Notes: a model not told the origin generated them from the letters alone. DNA of 64,000 bases from Soonwooa buanensis (GCF_900167905.1 NZ_FUYZ01000005.1:124001-188000); one strand, 5' to 3'; counted from the stretch's first letter, positions 44,098 to 52,581 are shown. Numbers and translations are program-made.

Positions 44098-45525
44098 ATG
44101 TCTGTTATTCATCAAAAATTAACACCAAAACAAAAAGCTTTAGCAATTAATTTAGATAGTTCAATTTACGGAACTTTTGCGGAAATTGGAGCGGGACAAG
44201 AGACAGTAAGATATTTTTTCCGTGCTGGGGCGGCATCACAAACAATCGCAAAAGCCATGTCGGCTTACGATAAAGACTTTAGTGATGCTATTTATGGAAA
44301 AGAAACTAAAAACCGCTACGTAACCCAAAATCGTCTTCGCAAGATGCTTCGCTATGAAGTAGGCTTGGTGGAAGAGCGTATTTCTCGAGACAATAATCCA
44401 GGGAAAAAATTCTTTTCCTATGCTAACACTGTAACAACCATCAATTTTGATAAAACCATGAAAGGTCATGGTTGGGTGGGTATTCGTTATCAATTGTCAG
44501 AAAATGAAGACTATAACGAAATCGTTATCCATGTCAAATTTAATGACAATGATGCGACTTTGCAACAAGAGACTTTGGGTGCTTTGGGCGTTAACTTGAT
44601 ATACGGTGCATTTTATTATGCTGACAATCCGAGAAGATTGATCGATTCGCTTTATGACGAATTGTCGACAGACCGCGTGGAGATCGATATGATTGACTTT
44701 AGTGGACCATGTTTCGAATATGTTGATAATCGATTGATGAGTTTGCAATTGGTGAAAAAAGGCATGACTGATGCGGTTATTTTTAATTCTGAAGGTAACA
44801 ATATGCTGCCAGCAGATATTCTGTACAAGAAAAATATTTTCGCAGTTAGAGGAAGCTTTAGACCAGTTACAAAAGTGAACATCGATATGTTTGTCAATGG
44901 ACTCGATATGTTCCTAAAAGACGTTGGTTGTACCAATGAAGATACGCAAGTCCTTTTCGAAATTACCATCGCAAATCTACGTGCAGACGGCGATATTGAC
45001 GAAAGAGATTTCCTTGATAGGGTGGATGTTTTGGCTAAGTTAGGTTATACGATTATGATTTCTAACTTTTCAGAATATTACAGAATGGTGGATTATTTCT
45101 CAGCCTATACCAATCAGAATATTGGTGTAGCGATGGGCGTTAACAACCTTTTGGATGTTTTTGATGAAGAGTATTACAAAAACTTATCAGGCGGAATTTT
45201 GGAAGCTTTTGGTAAATTTTTCAAAAAAGATATGCGTGTGTATCTTTATCCGTACAAAGATGCTACAACAGGCGATTTGCTTACTTCTGAGAATTTAAAA
45301 GTCCAGTCAAATCTAAAAGAACTTTACAAATATTTTAAACTAAATAAGAGAATTGTTGACATCAAAGATTACAATCCTCAGTTTTTAGAAATCTATTCGA
45401 GAGACGTTCTCAAAAAAATCAATTGTCACGAATGCGGCTGGGAAGAGCAGTTGCCAAAAGGTGTTGCCGAAATCATTAAAGACCGAGGAATGTTTGGTTA
45501 CAAAGAGGTAAGTCTTATCGATTAA
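44098..45525 (+). CDS. Conserved protein of unknown function
   Basis: 475 residues, soluble. Strongly conserved in Flavobacteriia (N-terminus with SIYGTFAEIGAGQETVRYFF and AGAASQTIAKAMSAYDKDFS) and often labelled nicotinate-nucleotide adenylyltransferase, but the HxGH and SxTxxR motifs of that enzyme are absent, so I regard the label as wrong. A late Cys pair NCHECGW and a helical C-terminus are visible. It may be co-transcribed with the GAF-domain gene 11 bases later. Function unknown. Confidence 0.7.
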   Translation: MSVIHQKLTPKQKALAINLDSSIYGTFAEIGAGQETVRYFFRAGAASQTIAKAMSAYDKDFSDAIYGKETKNRYVTQNRLRKMLRYEVGLVEERISRDNNPGKKFFSYANTVTTINFDKTMKGHGWVGIRYQLSENEDYNEIVIHVKFNDNDATLQQETLGALGVNLIYGAFYYADNPRRLIDSLYDELSTDRVEIDMIDFSGPCFEYVDNRLMSLQLVKKGMTDAVIFNSEGNNMLPADILYKKNIFAVRGSFRPVTKVNIDMFVNGLDMFLKDVGCTNEDTQVLFEITIANLRADGDIDERDFLDRVDVLAKLGYTIMISNFSEYYRMVDYFSAYTNQNIGVAMGVNNLLDVFDEEYYKNLSGGILEAFGKFFKKDMRVYLYPYKDATTGDLLTSENLKVQSNLKELYKYFKLNKRIVDIKDYNPQFLEIYSRDVLKKINCHECGWEEQLPKGVAEIIKDRGMFGYKEVSLID

Positions 45526-45536
45526 TATTATTGAAA

Positions 45537-45986
45537 ATGAACGAATTAAAAAAACGTGCAAGCCTAATTCTAGACGCGCCAGATACAGATACAAATTCTA
45601 AATTATTAAAAATCTGTCAACTTCTTGATCAAGAGGTTGAATATTACAATTGGACAGGTTTCTATTTTAGAAATGGTGAAAAAGAAGAATTGATTTTAGG
45701 ACCTTATGTTGGTGCAGAAACTGATCATACGGTGATTCCGTTTGGGAAAGGGATTTGTGGGCAAGTTGCCGTTTCTGGAGAGACTTTCGTGGTCCCAGAT
45801 GTGCATACACAAGACAATTATCTGTCATGTTCGATTGATACAAAATCCGAAATTGTTGTTCCGATTTTTAAAAACGGAAAAAACATTGGCCAAATCGACA
45901 TCGACAGTCACAAGATTGATCCTTTCACAAAGGCTGATGAAGAGGTTTTGCAGTGGATTTGTGAGAAAGTTGCCGAGATTATTTAA
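45537..45986 (+). CDS. GAF-domain protein, free-methionine-R-sulfoxide reductase-like
   Basis: 149 residues, one GAF domain, from ATG 45537. The fRMsr block GKGICGQVAVSGETF and LSCSIDTKSEIVVPIF is clear: Cys74 and Cys98 are 24 residues apart, the spacing of Cys94 and Cys118 in the E. coli enzyme; the third cysteine (Cys84 equivalent) is His64 here. The enzyme reduces free methionine-R-sulfoxide using thioredoxin. With two of three cysteines the activity is probable but not certain; a regulatory GAF role is the alternative. Confidence 0.75.
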   Translation: MNELKKRASLILDAPDTDTNSKLLKICQLLDQEVEYYNWTGFYFRNGEKEELILGPYVGAETDHTVIPFGKGICGQVAVSGETFVVPDVHTQDNYLSCSIDTKSEIVVPIFKNGKNIGQIDIDSHKIDPFTKADEEVLQWICEKVAEII

Positions 45987-46002
45987 TCAATATTTTTGAG
46001 GG

Positions 46003-46332
46003 ATGGATTTACAAATTGCCATCAATATCGAGACTTCTAAGTTTTATGCAATTATAGAATATTTGCAAAAAAGTTCTTGGAAGTTAGTTTGTGAATACAG
46101 TCATTTGGCTTTTGATAAAGGCGTTGATTTCGATTTTTATCAGTTTAAAAAAGATCAAGAAGAAATCTTATTCGCTTGGTCTAATTGGTTTGAAGGTGAA
46201 ATAAAATCTTCGCCTCAGATTCTGGAAAATCTTTCGAAGGAATTTGATTTTAAACTCAACTTTGGCGAAGCAGAATATCTCAACAATGACAACATTATCG
46301 AAGAAATGAAATCTGTACTAAGTTTTCATTGA
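46003..46332 (+). CDS. Small hypothetical protein
   Basis: 109 residues, acidic, no signal or membrane segment. Starts at ATG 46003 after the weak purine-rich sequence gaggg, 16 bases after the GAF gene. Composition is ordinary for the genome and the frame ends just before a strong terminator, supporting a real gene at the end of the 44.1-46.3 kb unit. No family recognised. Confidence 0.55.
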   Translation: MDLQIAINIETSKFYAIIEYLQKSSWKLVCEYSHLAFDKGVDFDFYQFKKDQEEILFAWSNWFEGEIKSSPQILENLSKEFDFKLNFGEAEYLNNDNIIEEMKSVLSFH

Positions 46333-46352
46333 TTTAATCTTACAAAAAAATA

Positions 46353-46385
46353 AAAAGGCTAACTGAAAAAGTTAGCCTTTTGTTT
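46353..46385 (+). terminator. Intrinsic terminator
   Basis: Perfect stem aaaggctaact / agttagccttt with a 5-base loop, followed by T-rich sequence, ending the unit that starts at 44098. Confidence 0.9.
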
Positions 46386-46480
46386 TGGGAATTGTTCAAA
46401 AAATATTTATTTACCAAATACTTGTAAAACTATTTTTCCGTTGTATTATTAACAAAATCACAATACTCAAATTATTTATT

Positions 46481-47218
46481 ATGAAACTAAAATCTCAACT
46501 CTTTTTACCAGTTTTTTTATTACTTGTTTTAAGTTCTTGCTCGACCAAATATGTGACGCCAGGCGGCGATGTCAAAATTTCGGAATTGGCGGATGAAGAT
46601 ATTTCTAAAGTTTTGTCTAACAAACCAACCGCAGAATTTCCCGTAACGATCGCCGTTGCAAGAATCCAAGCACCGAGATATTCTAATTATCGTTATTCTC
46701 AAAATGAAAATCAAGCCAATAATGGAAATTTTACGATGATATTGACACGAGATGCAAACGAGGAAAAGCAAATTCAAGAGATTGGAAAATTGCAAGGCAT
46801 CAAACAGATTTCGCCATTCAACAGATTGTTGCTACCTTATAACTATAGAACGATAAAAGATTTGCGTTTGGCTGCTGCAAAAATGAAAGCGCAAATGTTG
46901 TTGGTCTATACTTTTGATACAGAGTTTTCGGTGGATGCAAAGAATTTTGGACCTCAAAATGTTTTTGCTTTGGGCTATCTTAAAAACAAGGAAGTAAAAG
47001 TGAGAACGACTTCTTCTGCAGCTTTGTTTGATGTGCAGACAGAGTATTTATACGGTTTGGCAGAAGCAACGGATGAAGTAGAAAAAAAATCTAATATTTG
47101 GAAAGAAAATCAAGATGTAGATAATCTGAGAATAGAATCCGAAAACAAATCGTTTGAAAAACTATCAAAAGAAATTGCAAAAATGTGGGACGGAATTTAC
47201 TTGGAGTATAAAAAGTAG
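46481..47218 (+). CDS. Lipoprotein of unknown function
   Basis: 245 residues from ATG 46481, chosen because it gives a lipoprotein signal (LLLVLSSC, Cys20); an upstream in-frame start at 46385 would hide it. The mature part starts STKYVTPGGDVKIS, then contains TIAVARIQAP and a long mixed region ending with a helical, charged stretch. Repeated A-K-M / L-R-L helices suggest oligomerisation. No enzyme motif. Convergent with the next gene. Confidence 0.65.
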   Translation: MKLKSQLFLPVFLLLVLSSCSTKYVTPGGDVKISELADEDISKVLSNKPTAEFPVTIAVARIQAPRYSNYRYSQNENQANNGNFTMILTRDANEEKQIQEIGKLQGIKQISPFNRLLLPYNYRTIKDLRLAAAKMKAQMLLVYTFDTEFSVDAKNFGPQNVFALGYLKNKEVKVRTTSSAALFDVQTEYLYGLAEATDEVEKKSNIWKENQDVDNLRIESENKSFEKLSKEIAKMWDGIYLEYKK

Positions 47219-47235
47219 TTTGATTTAAATCCTCT

Positions 47236-47970
47236 CTACTTACTTTTTAAAATCTCCGAAACCAAGTTTTGGTAATAATCTCCGATGTGCGCAATTCGGG
47301 TGCCGTACCAAGAAAAAGCTTCGCCGTCTACGATTTTAATGATTTTGTTGGGATAAATTTTCTGAAGTTCTTCGACGTGTTTTTCTTTAAAAGGATAAGG
47401 TTCTGAAGACAGAAAAATAACATCTGCTTCCGCTAAATCTGTTAGTTCAAAACTCGGGTAACGTTTTTGATTGGCAAAGAAATTTTCGAAACCGATGTCT
47501 TGTAAAATATGATGAATAAAAGTGTCTCGACCAATGCTCATATAAGGATCTTTCCAAATAAGATAAGCGACTTTTAGTTTGACTTTTGGTTTGTCAAAAT
47601 TAAATTGCTCCTGAATTTTAAGATTAAAATGTTGAGCAATTTCTTTTTTGTTAAATAAATTTCCGAGGTTTTTTAGCAAATAATAATTGTCTTCCAAAGT
47701 TTCGACGTGTGTGACAATCACTTTGTGCGTTTGCATCAATTCTTCGACTTGCTCTTTAACGTTTTCCTCTTTGTTGGCGAGGATAATGTCGGGATTTAGA
47801 GATTTTATCTTTTCAATATTAATGTTTTTGGTTCCGCCAATTATCGCAACATCTTGGACTTTGTTTTTGGGATGAATACAGAATTTGGTTCTGCCAACAA
47901 CTTCTTCAGAAGTCAATCCAAAATCAAACAAAATCTCTGTCAACGACGGCACCAAGGACACAATTTTCAT
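47236..47970 (-). CDS. Periplasmic-binding-type helical-backbone protein (BtuF-like) lacking a signal
   Basis: 244 residues with the TroA/BtuF pattern: KIVSLVPSLTEILFDFG at the start, LNPDIILANKEENVKEQVEELM, and a C-terminal lobe with LIWKDPYMSIGRDTF. BtuF-type proteins bind cobalamin or other metal chelates for ABC import. No signal peptide is visible and none fits upstream, so the protein appears cytoplasmic, unlike its transport relatives. No ABC transporter genes are adjacent. It may work in cobalamin handling inside the cell; this is inference. Confidence 0.75.
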   Translation of the reverse strand: MKIVSLVPSLTEILFDFGLTSEEVVGRTKFCIHPKNKVQDVAIIGGTKNINIEKIKSLNPDIILANKEENVKEQVEELMQTHKVIVTHVETLEDNYYLLKNLGNLFNKKEIAQHFNLKIQEQFNFDKPKVKLKVAYLIWKDPYMSIGRDTFIHHILQDIGFENFFANQKRYPSFELTDLAEADVIFLSSEPYPFKEKHVEELQKIYPNKIIKIVDGEAFSWYGTRIAHIGDYYQNLVSEILKSK

Positions 47971-47983
47971 AACTCAATATTAA

Positions 47984-48024
47984 AAAGAAACTCCATCAAA
48001 AATAAACTTTTTGATGGAGTTTTT
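47984..48024. terminator. Intrinsic terminator after the DUF5606 gene
   Basis: Near-perfect stem aaactccatcaaaaa / tttttgatggagttt, with A and T runs on both sides, so it can work in either direction. On the minus strand it ends the DUF5606 unit. Confidence 0.85.
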
Positions 48025-48099
48025 ATTGTTTTAATTAAAATTGTGACAATTCTTTACATAAAACTCTCAACGAATTTTACCCGAATTGACGATTTATAA

Positions 48100-48642
48100 T
48101 TAATCTTCTTTTTTAGTAGTCTTTTTAGCTGCTGGTTTTTTAGCTGGCTTTTCTTCAGCATCTTCAGTTTTTTCAGCTGCTTTTTTAGTCGTTTTTTTAG
48201 CTGGTTTTTCCTCAGCTACTGGCGCTTCTTCTACAACTTCCTCCACTTTTACAAAGCTTTCTGGTGTAATGTAACCCGCTTTTTGCAAAAGGTTATACCA
48301 TTGCGCTAATTTTTTGATATCAGACTCGTATACTCTTTCTGTATCGTAGTTAGGAAGCGATTCTTCCATAAAAGTCTTAAGCTCGTCACTTTTTGACTTG
48401 TGGTTAATCGTTTGTTTGAAATCGTATTTTTTAGCAATATTTTCAAATACTTCAAATAACGGAACTTCTTTATCAAAAGTGAACATCGCGATATTATCTA
48501 GTAAGCTAACTTGGCTAGAGTTTGAGATGCTAACTTTCTTTTTAGTTGTGATATCTTCAACAATAAATCCGTTTCTTAATTGAGAAACTAATTTGAAAAG
48601 TCCTGGTTTTCCTGAGATTGAAATTATTTTTTCTAACTGCAT
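48100..48642 (-). CDS. DUF5606 domain protein with Lys/Ala/Pro-rich tail
   Basis: 180 residues. The N-terminal 120 residues match DUF5606 (EKIISISGKPGLFKLVSQLRNGFIVED), a domain found almost only in Bacteroidetes. Residues 130-180 are repeats of the KPAKKTTKKA type with interspersed acidic segments, as in DNA- or RNA-binding histone-like tails. The gene lies 48 bases downstream of peptide deformylase on the same strand, so a role near translation is possible but unproved. Confidence 0.85.
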   Translation of the reverse strand: MQLEKIISISGKPGLFKLVSQLRNGFIVEDITTKKKVSISNSSQVSLLDNIAMFTFDKEVPLFEVFENIAKKYDFKQTINHKSKSDELKTFMEESLPNYDTERVYESDIKKLAQWYNLLQKAGYITPESFVKVEEVVEEAPVAEEKPAKKTTKKAAEKTEDAEEKPAKKPAAKKTTKKED

Positions 48643-48690
48643 TGTTTCAATGTTTAGTCGTTGTTTATTTTTTTTCTTATTTATTTTAAA

Positions 48691-49263
48691 TTATTTCGGG
48701 AAGCGCATTTTGTAGTTAACGCCTACATCGCCGTTAGCGATTTTTTGTAGTTTTCCTTTTACCAATTTCTTTTTTAGTGCGCTTAGGTGATCCGTGAAAA
48801 GTATGCCATCGATGTGGTCGTACTCATGTTGAATAACGCGCGCACGAATATCCGAAAAAGTATCGATATGTTTCACAAAATTTTCATCAAAATATTCAAT
48901 TTTGATAGTTTCTTTGCGTTTTACATCTTCTCTAACTTCTGGAATCGATAGACAACCTTCGTTGAATTTCCATTCTTCACCGCTTTCTTCAAGGATTTGC
49001 GCATTGATAAATACTTTTTTGAAAGTCTTAAGTTCTTCCGCAATATCTTCGTAATCTTCGTCGTCCGCAAGTGGCGTGATGTCCACGATAAAAAGTCTAA
49101 TGTCCAAGCCGATTTGTGGCGCAGCAAGGCCAATGCCGTTAGCACCATTCATGGTTTCGAACATATTGTCTATCAAAGTCTGTAACTCAGGATAATCTTT
49201 GTCGATATCGTGAGCCACTTTTCTTAATATTGAATCGCCAAAGGCGCGTATTGGTAAAATCAT
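48691..49263 (-). CDS. def: Peptide deformylase
   Basis: 190 residues. Removes the formyl group from nascent proteins. All three motifs are present: GIGLAAPQIG (residues 43-52), EGCLSIPE with metal ligand Cys104, and QHEYDHIDG with His146, Glu147, His150. Length normal. Its start overlaps the ruvX stop by four bases (49260-49263), indicating coupling. Confidence 0.96.
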   Translation of the reverse strand: MILPIRAFGDSILRKVAHDIDKDYPELQTLIDNMFETMNGANGIGLAAPQIGLDIRLFIVDITPLADDEDYEDIAEELKTFKKVFINAQILEESGEEWKFNEGCLSIPEVREDVKRKETIKIEYFDENFVKHIDTFSDIRARVIQHEYDHIDGILFTDHLSALKKKLVKGKLQKIANGDVGVNYKMRFPK

Positions 49264-49670
49264 TGTTGATCTAAAAAATTTTGCAAAATTATGGTTGCAC
49301 TTACGCGGTCAATAAGACCTTTTTCTTGTCTTTGTTTTTTATTTTTTCCGCTTTGACTTATAAAAAATGAAGCCATTTTGGAAGTAAAACGTTCATCCAA
49401 ACGATGTACTTTTTTATCAGGAAATTCAGTTTCAAAAACTTTTAAAAACTGCTGAATGTCCGTTTCTATTTCAGAAAGTTGTCCTTTGAGGTCGGTTGGT
49501 AAGCCAACAACAACTGCTTCTACATTATTCTTGCTGAAATAATCCTTTAGGAAATCGATCAACTTTGGCGTTTCAACGGTCGTCAATGCGCTTGCGATAA
49601 TCTTAGCATCGTCGGTTGCTGCAAGTCCTGTTCTTACTTTTCCGTAGTCAATTGCGAGGATTTGTCCCAT
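49260..49670 (-). CDS. ruvX: Putative pre-16S rRNA nuclease (RuvX/YqgF)
   Basis: 136 residues, RNase-H-like fold. LAIDYGKVRTGLA contains the first catalytic Asp; VVGLPTDLKG and RLDERFTSKMA give the second acidic residue, and a final Asp lies in KGLIDRVSATIIL. The enzyme processes 16S rRNA ends; the older name is Holliday-junction resolvase homologue. It leads the ruvX-def-DUF5606 operon. Confidence 0.94.
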   Translation of the reverse strand: MGQILAIDYGKVRTGLAATDDAKIIASALTTVETPKLIDFLKDYFSKNNVEAVVVGLPTDLKGQLSEIETDIQQFLKVFETEFPDKKVHRLDERFTSKMASFFISQSGKNKKQRQEKGLIDRVSATIILQNFLDQQ

Positions 49671-49774
49671 AGGTTTGCAAATTTACGAAAAATTTTAGGC
49701 TTTGAAAATTGTTTTAAAAGAGAAATGATTTAATGTTTAAGATTTAGTATTTTTGCCCTAGATATTTGTAAATA

Positions 49775-50479
49775 ATGGCTTTAGATATTATAAATCTGAC
49801 GAAGAAATTTGGTGACCAAGTGGCGCTTAATGATGTTAATATTTCAATTAATAAAAACGAAATTATCGGACTTCTAGGTCCAAATGGTGCAGGAAAATCA
49901 ACGCTAATGAAATCTATTGTTGGTGCTTTGAAGATTGATGAAGGTCAAATTTTATTGGATCAAAAAGACATCACAACGCACGATATCGAAAGCAAAAAGA
50001 AGATTGGTTTTCTCCCAGAAAATAATCCTCTTTATCAAGAAATGTTCGTTAAAGAATATCTTCAGTTTGTGGCGAATATCCACGGAATCAAAAAAAATAG
50101 AGTAGACGAGGTTATCGAATTGGTTGGGATAACACCTGAGAAATCAAAAAAAATAAGTCAACTTTCTAAAGGTTATAAACAGCGTGTTGGCCTTGCACAA
50201 GCGATTCTTCATCAACCAGATTTATTGATTTTGGATGAACCAACCAATGGTCTAGATCCTAACCAAATTGTCGAAATCCGAAATGTGATTAAAGAAATTG
50301 GGAAAGAAAAAACGGTGATTTTGTCAACGCACATCATGCAAGAAGTGGAAGCACTTTGCTCACGTGTGATTTTGATTCATAAAGGAAATATCATTCAAGA
50401 TTCTCCAATCTCAGAATTCAAAGGGAAATACGAAAGTCTCGAACAGGCTTTCCAAAGTTATACAGAAGCTAAACAATAA
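49775..50479 (+). CDS. ABC transporter ATP-binding protein, orphan
   Basis: 234 residues. Walker A GPNGAGKST, signature LSKGYKQR, Walker B LLILDEPTNGLDP, switch STHIMQEVEAL. Similar in type to ATPases of ABC-2 exporters, including GldA of gliding flavobacteria, but no permease or GldF/G gene is next to it and the following gene is convergent. A TAttTTTG -7 element lies at 49748-49755. It could serve a permease encoded elsewhere; naming it GldA is not justified by this sequence. Confidence 0.85.
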   Translation: MALDIINLTKKFGDQVALNDVNISINKNEIIGLLGPNGAGKSTLMKSIVGALKIDEGQILLDQKDITTHDIESKKKIGFLPENNPLYQEMFVKEYLQFVANIHGIKKNRVDEVIELVGITPEKSKKISQLSKGYKQRVGLAQAILHQPDLLILDEPTNGLDPNQIVEIRNVIKEIGKEKTVILSTHIMQEVEALCSRVILIHKGNIIQDSPISEFKGKYESLEQAFQSYTEAKQ

Positions 50480-50487
50480 GAGTGAAA

Positions 50488-50517
50488 GAAGCGCGATGTC
50501 CTTGGACATCGCGCTTC
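50488..50517 (+). terminator. Perfect hairpin after the ABC ATPase gene
   Basis: A 14-bp perfect inverted repeat gaagcgcgatgtcc / ggacatcgcgcttc with only two bases between arms. Much more GC-rich than its surroundings. Only weak T enrichment follows. It lies between two convergent genes and may terminate both. Confidence 0.7.
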
Positions 50518-50528
50518 GTATTTAATAA

Positions 50529-51122
50529 TTAAGCTTGTAATTCTTCAACAAGTTTTTCGACTTTGTCAATATATTTTCCGTAATAATATTGAAACCAGAA
50601 TTTTCCTAAAAGCCATAAAAATAGTAGTCCAGCCAAGATAGATCCGACAAAATAAATTGCTAATGCTAGGTCGGGCAAATCTCTAGATTTTGGAATAGAT
50701 TCGATAACGATAATCATTTCGCCAACCAAAAATGGCACAAAGCTAATGTAGAACGATAAATAGTATTGCTTATTAAGATTAAATTGAGTTAACAAGTCTT
50801 TTAACGATGTTAAAGTTTCTAATTCGGGATTGCTGATTTCTTTGTAAAGTTTGAAAAATTTAGCATAGAAAAAGAAGGTAACCACAGTCATTGCTGCTAC
50901 CAAAATTTCTAGATACAATCGGAATCTAAATGGCATCTGGATTCCCCAAATTGCAACCAAAACAAAGGCTAAAAGTATAACGGTTGACCAAAACTCCCAA
51001 CGCATATTGCGACGGATTTTTTCTAAAGGTAGATTGAGGCTTTTTCTTTGTTCTAGGCTGACTTCAGGCGTGTTTTGGCCTTCGTCATTATCCCAAATAT
51101 TTTTTAGTTCATCTATATTCAT
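50529..51122 (-). CDS. Membrane protein paired with the sigma factor, putative anti-sigma
   Basis: 197 residues. About 40 hydrophilic N-terminal residues (MNIDELKNIWDND...) face the cytoplasm, then four membrane helices (about 45-63, 68-88, 120-142, 152-175). It begins 11 bases after the sigma factor stop and has the small N-terminal domain expected to hold a sigma factor at the membrane, but has no zinc-binding HxxxCxxC anti-sigma motif. The assignment rests on position and topology. Confidence 0.6.
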   Translation of the reverse strand: MNIDELKNIWDNDEGQNTPEVSLEQRKSLNLPLEKIRRNMRWEFWSTVILLAFVLVAIWGIQMPFRFRLYLEILVAAMTVVTFFFYAKFFKLYKEISNPELETLTSLKDLLTQFNLNKQYYLSFYISFVPFLVGEMIIVIESIPKSRDLPDLALAIYFVGSILAGLLFLWLLGKFWFQYYYGKYIDKVEKLVEELQA

Positions 51123-51133
51123 TTTGTTGTAAT

Positions 51134-51628
51134 TTATGGATTAGATAAAATGTCTTTTAATTTATTTTTTGCACGATTCATTTTTACACGGACGTTGCCT
51201 TCAGAAATTCCCATTTGTTGCGCAATATCTTTTCCCGAAAAATCTTCGAGATAATAGAAGATAAAAGCTTTGTCAATGGGATTAAGTTGTTGGATGGCTT
51301 CGTACATTTTTTGTAATTTCTCTTCTTTTTCGTGGTTGTAATCTTCTTGTTCAATTTTAAAATTTGAGACTTCTACATTGTCGATAAAACTTCTTCTTTT
51401 CTCTGATTTTAAAAATACAATAGCAGTGTTAAGCGCTACACGATAGAGCCAAGTCGAAAATTCGCTTTCGCCTTTAAAACTCGAAAAAGCCTTCCAAACC
51501 TGAAATGTAATCTCCTGGAAAAGATCTTCCTGATCCTCCCGATTGTCCATATACATTTTCGAAATTTTGAAAATGATGCCTTTATGCTTTTCGATTTTTA
51601 GTAAAAACTCAGATTCTAGAGTTGTCAT
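51134..51628 (-). CDS. ECF-type RNA polymerase sigma factor
   Basis: 164 residues. Region 2 with NREDQEDLFQEITFQVWKAF and FSTWLYRVALNTA, region 4 helix-turn-helix with GKDIAQQMGISEGNVRVKMNRAKNKL, both complete; no region 1 or 3, as in ECF members. The membrane protein just downstream is the likely regulator. Target promoters are not known. Divergent from a lipoprotein gene. Confidence 0.93.
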   Translation of the reverse strand: MTTLESEFLLKIEKHKGIIFKISKMYMDNREDQEDLFQEITFQVWKAFSSFKGESEFSTWLYRVALNTAIVFLKSEKRRSFIDNVEVSNFKIEQEDYNHEKEEKLQKMYEAIQQLNPIDKAFIFYYLEDFSGKDIAQQMGISEGNVRVKMNRAKNKLKDILSNP

Positions 51629-51715
51629 TTATTTTAGTTCTCACAAGGTTAGTGACTGATTCTTTAAAATGTTACAAAAAAATAATATTATTTTTTCGAG
51701 GCTCAAATTTGATAA

Positions 51716-51746
51716 TTGATAATTTAGTTTTAAAATATTAGATTTG
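51716..51746 (+). promoter_or_regulatory. Flavobacterial-type promoter
   Basis: TAgaTTTG at 51739-51746 fits the TAnnTTTG -7 element exactly; TTGA at 51716-51719, 19 bases upstream, is a weak -33 match. It directs the lipoprotein at 51768 with a leader of about 15 bases. Confidence 0.5.
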
Positions 51747-51767
51747 TATCACATCAAAGATAAAATT

Positions 51768-52385
51768 ATGAAAAGAACACTTTTAGCATTGGCTGTAGTC
51801 AGCTTAGTTGCTTGTAAAAAAAATGAAGATGCTAACGCGAAAACTTCCACTTCGGTAGGTGACGTTGTCAACGGTGCAAAAACGCTCAACAACTTATCCG
51901 CATCTATGGATGATATCGAGAAAAAAATGGAAGAGTTGAAAACAACAGCTCCAGCAACTAATGATGAGCTAAAGTCTATTCTGCCAACAACCGCACTAGG
52001 CTTAGCAAGAACCGAAATAAGAGTAGGAGATAGCTCTATGATAGGATTGGCTTCGGCAGATGCAAAGTATAGCGACAACGCCGATAAGTATGTTGAAATT
52101 AGCATTGTGGACGGCGCAGGCGAAGCTGGTAGCGGCATGCTTGCTATGTTGATGATGGGGCTAAAAGCAGAGTCAGAAAAAACAGATGCTGAAGGTTATG
52201 AAAAAACGACCAATTTTAATAATGTACGTGCAAGCATTTCTGAGAAGAAAAATGGAGAAATTATGGAATCCGAAATTCAGTATCTTGTTAAAGACCGTTA
52301 TGCAGTAAAAATAGAAGGCGAAGGTTACACGCTCGATCAACTAAAAGCTGTGATGAGCGAGATTAATACCTCTTCATTAAAATAA
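51768..52385 (+). CDS. Lipoprotein of unknown function
   Basis: 205 residues from ATG 51768, which gives a lipoprotein signal MKRTLLALAVVSLVAC (lipobox LVAC, Cys16) followed by Lys-Lys-Asn; the earlier in-frame codon is rejected. A helical region with heptad-like DDIEKKMEEL (about 45-65) precedes a mixed domain ending in LDQLKAVMSEI. No family recognised. Its presumed terminator is 200 bases away, beyond a MITE-like insertion. Confidence 0.65.
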   Translation: MKRTLLALAVVSLVACKKNEDANAKTSTSVGDVVNGAKTLNNLSASMDDIEKKMEELKTTAPATNDELKSILPTTALGLARTEIRVGDSSMIGLASADAKYSDNADKYVEISIVDGAGEAGSGMLAMLMMGLKAESEKTDAEGYEKTTNFNNVRASISEKKNGEIMESEIQYLVKDRYAVKIEGEGYTLDQLKAVMSEINTSSLK

Positions 52386-52389
52386 ATTA

Positions 52390-52581
52390 AGAGTCTGTTT
52401 AAATTTTATTGTTAAATTTTGACTGCTATTTTGAGATGAATTTTTCACTTCGGATTTGAAGATTTGGTGGACTAAATCAAGAATACGAGGTGAAAAATTG
52501 GCTTAAAAGAGCTACAAAATATAGCAAAGATTATTTTAAATGTATATTAGCAAATTTCGTTAAAATTTTTAAATAGACTCT
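52390..52581. mobile_element. MITE-like element with terminal inverted repeats
   Basis: 192 bases, starting agagtctgtttaaatttt and ending aaatttttaaatagactct, so the termini form imperfect inverted repeats of about 25 bases. Inside, gaatttttcacttcgg and cgaggtgaaaaattg pair in the same way, and gattt...aaatc forms a tip, making the whole unit one long foldback. It has no coding capacity. No target duplication can be made out. Possibly mobilised by a transposase encoded elsewhere. Confidence 0.6.

Noticed and set aside
49775-50479. Naming the orphan ATPase GldA
   Set aside because: General ABC motifs only; no GldF or GldG nearby to support a gliding role.
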